Origin: Gyrodactylus bullatarudis
Lineage: Eukaryota; Platyhelminthes; Monogenea; Gyrodactylidea; Gyrodactylidae
Direction of reading: 5' to 3'
DNA: 64,000 nucleotides
NCBI GenBank assembly: GCA_012064415.1
Contig: SSNU01000327.1
Coordinates: 148,935 to 212,934, forward strand
A program made the translations under genes and the position numbers. Below the pieces are notes generated by a model, which did not search any database, was not told the DNA's origin, and was given only the letters and a program-made list of their open reading frames with translations. Each line of letters begins with the position of its first letter. Within the stretch, counting starts at the first letter, position 1. Positions 56,515 through 64,000 of the stretch are shown one piece after another.

Positions 56515-57936
56515 GTAAGAATTCATGATAACTAATTGCTTTTTGTGAGAATTATTTTAGCATTACTCAATTATTTTTCGTGTTATTCGTAATTGAATTA
56601 GATATAGATTCAACTGACTAATTCATGACTATTCATTGGAAGTATACCATAATTTTAAAATGAGGAAGAATAAAAACCATGATTCATAAATCATGACTAA
56701 TTTAATCTTTCTATCTATTCCTTTTTTCTATAATTAATTTATTTTTGTGTACCCTCAACTTTCTAGAAAATGTATGAGCGAGAAACCCGACAAAACTCAG
56801 GTGAAAGCTCTCCAAAGTGACACGACTTGTGTGAACACTCAAATGTAACTTTCACTATAATTTGATCCAATAGAATTGCCAATCAAAACGAAACAATATT
56901 CTTCAGTATTAATCTTACGTAGAATAATGTGTTACAAGAATTTTCCATATTACAATTTAATTCTGAAACTTGTTTCAGATTTCAAATTAATAAGTTTAAT
57001 AATCCCGAAAAGTCTTTAATTTCTCTTAATCCATCATACACAATCACAGGATGCGTCATCCCTTGTTAAATGCTTGTATAATATGTGTGTGTGAACGGAT
57101 GTCTAACGAATCCCTCATCATTTCCAATACTTTTCTAGTACCTTTTTGTTTGTCAAACTTATTTTGGGATCAGATGTTCATTGACCAAATTCGAATCTAA
57201 GTTACTATCTAGGCAAGAAGAAATAGCTAGTCTCTTTTGGTCATGTTCGAAAAATTCTTGATCATTTTAGACACTCTGTGATATTCAAAGCGGCTGAAGC
57301 TTAACTTAAACTAATGTTGATAAAAACGAGTGAGTTTATTATAATTTTAACTTAATTATACTTTTTAGAAATGTAATGCAATTATATACGAAAAATTCCG
57401 TTCGTTACAACAATAATATTGCCGAACTTCATTTTTAATAAATAAAACTTTTTCTTCAGAATCCACCAGTTATATCCAATACTAATAGATATTATCGATA
57501 TTATTATGAATTTTCTTCTAATGATATGTTTAATCACTTAATTCTATTAATTCGAAGAAAACTGTTTCAGTAAGTTTTTCTGTTTTGATTGACAATAAAT
57601 CTACTTCTCACTTCTATATTCATTTATTGGTTCTAATATAAATTAGAACGATATCTATCATAATTATGATATTATAAATTATAATTTATTTATTCTGAAT
57701 CTGGGGTTTTTTATTTAATTTTTTTATGTTAATTTTTTAATTGAAATGAAATTTTATTGAACAGTTCATAAGTTCAGCTTAATTATGATCCGTGAAACTA
57801 TAAATTAGTAAATATCAAAGATAATTCTGCATCGATAGAAGCATAAATGTATATGAGGAAGTGAAAGTGTATTGTATTTATTTAATGAATCTATTATGCT
57901 TTAATTTCATCTCTCATTAATGTAATTTCTCTTTAG
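56515..57936. other. Intron B2-B3
   Basis: AT-rich. 57745-57775 resembles 36180-36210 in block A, supporting block duplication. No exon found. Confidence 0.45.
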
Positions 57937-58203
57937 AGTATGATTTGAGAATACCATTTTTTAAACTCGATGCAGCCCTTTATTCGAAAACACTTGTAAA
58001 ATTCAAAGATATTGAATTCCTTAATGACAAATTATTAATGATGGATGATGAAAAAATTATAAATGAAATTGACTTATCTAAAGCTAAAGTGATGGTTAGA
58101 AAGGAACTAATATCAATGACTGGCATAAGAGATTTTGATTTGGATGTTGTTTTTAATATTCGTGTTAAAGCGGAAAAGTTAATTCTATGGACGCCTAGAA
58201 TAG
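57937..58203 (+). CDS. Repeat-domain exon B3 (267 nt, phase 1-1)
   Basis: Acceptor CTTTAG|A, donor ATAG|GTAAGT. Open, 89 codons. Counterpart of A1 (both have LYSK-x-LVK and DLS-x-AKV). Strand-rich: KLLMMDDEKIINEIDLSKAK, then DLDVVFNIRVKAEKLILW. The strand pattern followed by a closing segment is reminiscent of PH-like folds, but I see no diagnostic motif. Confidence 0.7.
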
Positions 58204-58906
58204 GTAAGTTTTCATCAAAACAACTGGGAATTCACATTTCACATTACATCATGATAAGAAAAAATTTTATTTTAGAGGAATATTTTAGTAAGTACATAGA
58301 ATAAACGTTGAAAAACAACAATAGATAATAGTTACAATTCATAAACTAAATTCAATAATTAATAAATACTTATTAGATACGCCTAAAATATAGATGTTAT
58401 AATAAGTTAGACATACGTGAATCTCTTCCTGATTAATACTATTGTTATTTATTCAAAAATGAATTTTATAACCATTAACTTCATATAGCTTTCAGTTTCA
58501 CGATTTTCAGAGTTAAATCTACAGCTAGTTCTGACAATGAATTTTTTCATCCGAAAATTCCTAGATTCTGATGGATATTTCGAATTCATTAATGATTGAT
58601 CTAAAAGTAGTTTTATATATATTATTTTTTTAAACTTAGGTCACTATTAATATTCTCAGACATTGGTCATTCACTCAATGGTACGATGATGACTCTTCAC
58701 GATTTTTTATTTTTTCGTTCTTCTATCTTTTTTCAAAAGTTAGGACTCTAGTAATAGTTTGGAATCGATTTCTCTTTTGTTTCCGATTTTATTTTTAATG
58801 GGCTTCGAATAGGATTTTGTATCAAATTTTGATACTGGATTAATATATATTCATTGTGAAAAATCTCGAAAAAAAGTCAGAAATATTTTTCTTTAAATTT
58901 ACACTA

Positions 58907-59581
58907 TACCTTTTGCATGTCATTTTGAGAGAAAGAGTAGAACATACTACTAGATAGAGGTATACAAAATGAAGTAAAATTGTAGTGTAATTTTATAGTA
59001 AAGTATGTACAACAGTCAATTTTGATGTATAATTAATAGTATGACGCATTAATTAGCACTACAATAAATAAAATCAAATCAAAACGAAAGTTGATAATTC
59101 AATTTAATAACAAAATTTAACTTGTTCATTCAAAATTAACAACATCGAAAAATCGTAGCTGGGGTTACTTGTTTAGTCCCGATTTCTAAATTCATTAAGA
59201 CTCTTAAGCTGAATTGGAGTCATTTTTAAATCATCCTCCTCTTAGTAAAGGGAAATCTCTTTTTGTTTGGACCCAACACAAGCTGTAGAATAAGTAACAT
59301 AAGACATACTGGCATATTCTCTCCAGTTCTGACCATTTCTATACAAGTCCTAAATTTTTTTTTCTCAAATGTTGCCATGTTTCACTAACGTAGTAGACAA
59401 AAGTACCTATTAAGTACCTATACAAACTAAACCAATCGGAGTGAGTTTAACGTTTGACCTTAATTTGACTTGAATATTTAAGTTGAGAATAAATAAACCT
59501 CCCTTTTCACGACTTCAAAAATGAAAATAATTATCTAGCAGTTTGTTTTACTCTTGTTCTCAAAATGACATGCAAAAGGTA
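58907..59581 (+). mobile_element. Tc1/mariner-type non-autonomous element, copy 2
   Basis: Ends TACCTTTTGCATGTCATTTTGAGAG and its inverse, with TA target duplication (58905-58906, 59582-59583). Same family and length as 13629-14297, reversed. Lies in the B3-B4 intron. No coding capacity. Confidence 0.8.
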
Positions 59582-59629
59582 TAATGGTTTTAATTTTTTG
59601 ACATGATTTTTTTAATGACAATTTTATAG

Positions 59630-59896
59630 AGTTATCTATTGTAAGAATGCCATATCTATGTTATGAATATGACAACGTTTTTTGTCTGGAAAAAGTGGAT
59701 CGATTCGATCTGATTCGTAACCAGTTATCAGTAATCAGCGATAACAAAGTTGTTGATACCTTTAATTGTTTTATTAAAAAAGAGAATAATATGGGAGAAT
59801 GGTTTTCGTTCAAAGTTGAAGGTTCAGATAAAACAGAAATCAATGTTGATGTTTTTGGAACAGCAACTTCAATAGGAAAGTTATACGATGAAATTG
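59630..59896 (+). CDS. Repeat-domain exon B4 (267 nt, phase 1-1)
   Basis: Acceptor TTATAG|A, donor ATTG|GTAAGT. Open. Counterpart of A2 (CYEYDNVFCLEKVDRFDLIR; closing helix ATSIGKLYDEIG). Starts 49 bp after the mariner element, so the insertion spared the acceptor. Confidence 0.7.
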
Positions 59897-60134
59897 GTAA
59901 GTAGAAATTAAATATCAAAAAAGCAGACAATATTTTATATTAGATGAAAAAAGTTGATAATATACATTAATGATAAAAAATGTATCTATTCAAGAGAAAG
60001 AGAAAAAAACAAGTAAGTGATGAATTTTACCTTTTGTTGTTGTGAATTTTCAATTTCAAGAGAATGTATGATCTGAAGAATTATCTATCTTAATATTTTG
60101 CCTGGTACGACTATTAATTAATGACAGTTATTGG

Positions 60135-60472
60135 AGATATGTAGGCGACACGTTACTTTTCCTCGATAAAGAGAAAGATGAAAATGGCTTATTGAACAAG
60201 TTCAACGACGCCCACTCAAAACATGAGTTTCACAAAATCTCAACACCTTGAAAACTGCAGAAGCTTTCTTTATTAAAAGAGAAAACCCAATATTGTGCAA
60301 GCAAAAGAAACTATTCAAGACATTGGGTCTAAATTGGCACAATACGAGAAATAAAAATAGAGCAATTGTTGAAACTAGCAGTCAACCAGAGGAAACAAGA
60401 AAGAGAAACCGAAACTCGGACACAATAATAATAATAATACAAAACAACAAAATTACAAAGTATTTTTTCTAA
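60135..60472 (+). pseudogene. Penelope-like RT scrap and transposon C terminus
   Basis: 60135-60250 reads RYVGDTLLFLDKEKDENGLL, a degenerate YVDD block (Gly for Asp) of a PLE-type RT. 60248-60472 encodes SSQPEETRKRNRNSD and ends NKITKYFF, similar to the minus frame at 40719. Intronic relic. Confidence 0.45.
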
Positions 60473-60937
60473 TGATCAATAATTCCAAAAGATATCATGA
60501 AAATCTACGTTTATGTTTATTAACCTTTTCTTTCAAACTATTTATAATTATGTTAAATTGAAACTTTATCGCCTCAATCATATGCGATATCATACATATG
60601 TTACCGTTAATCTTGTTACTCTTGATTTGTCTTCACTAATTTCTGTATATAAAAATTTTGACAGAACATTGCCGACACCCCTAAGATGATGTGAAAATAA
60701 ATCTGGAAATTAAAAAAACTAATAAGACCCCCTCATCATCTTAAAGATTCATGAATATAAATTTAACTATAATTATAATTATATATTCATGAATGCCATA
60801 CAGTCACAGATTGTCTATGTGATGAAACTAATAAAAATCAAAAACGAATTCTATCAAAAGTAATTTTATCAATATGAAACCCTCATTGATAATATTGAAA
60901 ATACATTTTCATTTATTCTCATTTTTAAAATAATTAG

Positions 60938-61204
60938 AGTTAAGCATAACAATCAACAAAATAAAATGTATTCATGTGATAAATGTGCAGTGGAAAAATT
61001 TTTTAATGATATGTAAGACAGAGCAGGGCAGTCATAAATTCGATTTATCTTTTACTTCATGTTCAATAACGCCCTGTTACAATAATAATTTGGTCCAATT
61101 AAGATATGTAAAACAAACGGAAAATCAACAAGATTTCTTTCTTTCAATTATTGGTCAAGAAGCTGAAATGAATAGACTAATTGCTCATCTCAAGAACCTT
61201 TTTT
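60938..61204 (+). CDS. Repeat-domain exon B5 (267 nt, phase 1-1)
   Basis: Acceptor AATTAG|A, donor T|GTAAGA. Open from the acceptor, well before the first ATG-like codon. Counterpart of A3 (LSITINKIKCIHVINVQWKN; closing helix EMNRLIAHLKNLF). No lesions, unlike A3. Confidence 0.7.
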
Positions 61205-61634
61205 GTAAGAGAAAAATTTTGTAACAAAAAATATAACCTTCTGTTTATATAACCTTAGAGCAATAAAATTATTGCCTCAAAAATATTGAATCGCGCTCTC
61301 TATGATTAATTATGCCGAAATTAATTGCATTTCATGTTTTATTATGATCATACTAGTGATCTGTACTAAGTTAAAATAGTTAACTTATAGTTTTTATTAG
61401 TTTAACTATTTGCATAGAACATAAGTTAATTCATTTCCAAATATGGCACTCCAGTGATTTTTATTATTATCCTCTTTATATTTAATAAAGATAATTTTTT
61501 TTTATTTTAAATGAATCGGAAATACCAATCAGAGAGCAATTTTAGTAAGAATATAAAAAGTTATTCTGAAACAGAAAAATGCAATTACAATGCGATTAAA
61601 ATTTAGTACATATTAGAATAAATATATATTTTAG

Positions 61635-61937
61635 ACTCCATGAAACAATCGATCCTGTTTCGTTATGTTACTGCAAAGGAAATTGAAGGTAGTGTAATTG
61701 AAACAGAGCATTTCGAGATTGTCCTCTTAATTAAAGTAGAAGAAAACCAAACTTTTGGATCTTATACATTCAATGATACGATGATAAATAATATTTGCTT
61801 GAGGGAGGCATCATTGAAATTGCGAAAAGATGATAAGAAAAATTTATGCATAGATATTACGAATGCCTTACAAGGAATGAATTATATCAATATCAGAATC
61901 TTTGCCCCAGATATTAAGAGGTTTTTTAAGAATTTAT
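61635..61937 (+). CDS. Repeat-domain exon B6 (303 nt, phase 1-1)
   Basis: Acceptor TTTTAG|A, donor TTAT|GTAAGT. Open, 101 codons. Counterpart of A4 (SILFRYVTAKEIEGS; closing DIKRFFKNL). It is the longest exon of the array. Confidence 0.7.
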
Positions 61938-62241
61938 GTAAGTGGAGAATTAGCTCCGATTAGTTGATTCAATGAATTATTTTTTGAATCGCATTTTGTT
62001 ATATACTTTTTGGAACCTCTGTAAAAGAACTTTTTCTACATTCAATCGCTGTTTTCAAAAAAATTACATTTCAGAAGGAATTGGTGAAAATATTATTATT
62101 TATTACTACCGTTTTATAGTTCATCGTATCTGTTCGAACTGTTAATTATAATTAAGATCTAAAAGAAAATTTCCACCAATAATAGTATTCTGTCTAATTC
62201 ATGCTTTCATTTATCAATAAAATTAAACCAATGAGAAAAAT

Positions 62242-62570
62242 ATGTATTTTTTAAAGGATTTTTCAATTTTTTCTCACTTGACGCGCGTTTTAAAAAGCTT
62301 TGCAAGAGTGCTAAATTTGCGTATACTCCATCAATTAACGCGAAATGTTACGCTCTTTTTAATGGGAATAAAATCAATTTCCAATTCTTATGTTTTGATA
62401 CCAATAATATCAATTAATTTCATTGAGATACTTAAAATTAGCAATTTTTGTTTTTTTGGCCATAGCGACCAAAATATTAAAGCTAGCGAAATTCTGAAAG
62501 CAGATCTGAAATCAGCACAAAATTTTATTCCAAAAAAGTTAAACCTGATCAAGATTTTATAAAATTTTTT
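62242..62570. repeat. Relic related to the long-TIR element
   Basis: GCAGATCTGAAATCAGCACA then AAATTTTATTCC near 62500 resembles the TIR of 16085-17135. The 106-codon plus frame here is non-coding in appearance (repeat-derived). Confidence 0.4.
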
Positions 62571-62628
62571 TCCAAATCACTACCCGTATAATTTAAATTC
62601 ATATAAACAATAATTATTCATTTTCTAG

Positions 62629-62640
62629 CTGATTGCTACC
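62629..62640 (+). other. Candidate 12-nt microexon, block B copy
   Basis: CTGATTGCTACC between TTCTAG| and |GTAAGT; see 39567-39578. Would encode four residues (…DCY…) in phase 1-1. Confidence 0.35.
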
Positions 62641-62716
62641 GTAAGTTGAATAGAAAAAATTTAATGCTTCATAAGCTTGCAAAAAATACAAGGGGATTTA
62701 TTTTTCCAATTTTAAG

Positions 62717-62971
62717 GTTGTGATGACAAAATCGATTATTTCAAAATATCAAACAAAGATTCGTACGTTTTCTTGGACAAAATTGGCATGTACAAATGTG
62801 AAAACTCAAAACTACTCTTTGAAAATAGCGAAACCACTAAAATTTTTATTGGTTATGCCAGAATTTTGCAAGGTGAAAAAATTACAATTATGAATGTGGA
62901 CTCTGACGAGCTTGTCGTAGAAATAATAAGCGATAAAAATACATTGTTGGAAGATATAATGAAAATAATAA
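62717..62971 (+). CDS. Repeat-domain exon B7 (255 nt, or terminal to 63005)
   Basis: Acceptor TTTAAG|G is weak; donor A|GTGATT is phase 1. Open. Reads DDKIDYFKISNKDSYVFLDK … and closes with LLEDIMKIIS. If the donor is not used the frame ends at 63005 after DFIIRLFCPL, resembling the read-through of A5. No block A counterpart found. Confidence 0.55.
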
Positions 62972-63559
62972 GTGATTTCATTATAAGATTATTTTGCCCA
63001 TTATAATAAATCACTTCATTTAAGAATTAATATTAAATTGTTAATTTTTTTCTTCTGAAGTGAAAAGTTTCAGTAAGTATGAATTAGAAAATAACTATTT
63101 CCAAGTTTAAAGAATTACTGGAGCATTTTTCCAGCTGAAAATTAATTTTTTTATTATCTGCATACATTGTGCAACACAAAATTTGGTAATTTTCTATAAA
63201 TCACAATTCCGGAGTAACTTTTCACAATAATTCCAATGGTGTATTTTATCCTCAGAATGCAAGGAGAAAAGTTATAGCACTTCAAAGTCTTAATAATGTT
63301 TATTTCATGACTTTACGCTAAAATATGAGAAAGTTAAGTGCTAAAATGTAACTTTTTCATGTGATTTTATGATATATGGAGTATATACCATGTATTGCGG
63401 GGTTGATGGTATAAATGTTAAAATAGGATGTTAACTAATTATGCAAAGTGGACCCTACATAACCTTCAGTATGGCAATGCTTAAAACTATTTTTTGAAAT
63501 ACATAACCATGAATTTTTCCGAATATATCAATAAAAATTTATATAAATTTTCTTTACAG

Positions 63560-63820
63560 AAGACAATTTAACAATACCTTATGTTGTTTACTCTTTTGAT
63601 GATAAAAAGATTGTAGAAAAGGTGGATACTTTTAAAAAACGCGGACAGGTTTTCAAATTATTATCTCATAACAAAGAGATAGATTCTTTTGAAAATTTCA
63701 TACAAATCCTAAAAGAAATGGATGATTGTCTGACATTTAATGCCAAGAGGAGAACAACTGAGGTACAAGGCTTTATATATGCTGATCAAGAAAGATTAAA
63801 TAGAATTTATAATGAACTAA
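63560..63820 (+). CDS. Repeat-domain exon B8 (261 nt, phase 1-1)
   Basis: Acceptor TTACAG|A, donor CTAA|GTAAGT. Open. Counterpart of A5 (IPYVVYSF; VQGFIYADQERLNRIYNELS). The strong donor means the gene continues past the end of the window. Confidence 0.7.
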
Positions 63821-64000
63821 GTAAGTAGTTTTTAATGTTGGATTCAGTAAAATATGATCTGAAATTAGTAATTACACTAAACTTCCTAGAAAATGTATTA
63901 TCCGAAAAATAATCGATCGAAATATTTCTACCTGATTACTCATGAGTACGACCATTAATTTTCAAAAATATTTTTAGAGCCTCGTGTGTTCTGAAGCGCC

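Noticed and set aside
56760..56830. CGAGAAACCCGACAAAACTC as a structured RNA
   Set aside because: No conserved core or complementary strands in order.
1..64000. tRNA, rRNA or CRISPR
   Set aside because: No cloverleaf with a GGTTCRANNCC arm, no rRNA-like stretch and no regular spacer-repeat array were seen by eye.

Overview
This is eukaryotic nuclear DNA, AT-rich (about 30% G+C by eye), with spliceosomal introns and a dense mix of transposable elements. Animal group III (bee-venom-type) phospholipase A2 genes, Penelope-like, Tigger/pogo, mariner and Ty3/gypsy elements point to an invertebrate, most likely an arthropod. I cannot name the species. No prokaryotic, RNA-gene or CRISPR features were seen.

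Layout. (1) 1.7-18.2 kb: four group III phospholipase A2 genes, all on the minus strand. Three are complete three-exon genes and one is a partial copy. Between them sit an apparently intact Tigger element (3.3-5.7 kb), a Penelope-like element ending in a perfect inverted repeat (8.8-11.8 kb), a mariner-type MITE inside a PLA2 intron, and a 1-kb long-TIR element. (2) 18.8-34.6 kb: an almost pure transposon block. It holds a complete but internally deleted LTR retrotransposon with tRNA-Trp-like PBS (18.84-22.87 kb), a MULE (25.0-27.25 kb), a G+C-rich Penelope-like element (27.9-30.8 kb) and pogo-family fragments. (3) 35.4-41.4 kb and 55.7-63.8 kb: two co-linear sets of exons of an unrecognised gene family, split by a 12-kb nest of transposons (41.8-54.6 kb) that includes a LINE.

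The most unusual material is the exon array. Thirteen exons have AG/GT borders, almost all are symmetric phase 1-1, and seven are exactly 267 nt. Each encodes a divergent domain of about 85-100 residues ending in an amphipathic helix. The first set is decayed (frameshifts, one stop); the second is open throughout. I recognise no family; a PH-like fold is only a guess.

Two other signals cut across the window. First, very short introns (23, 26, 27, 29 and 29 nt) recur at homologous positions in several pogo/Tigger transposases, and one occurs in a PLA2 gene. Second, three hammerhead-ribozyme-like RNA motifs lie beside Penelope-like elements, with compensatory changes in a helix.
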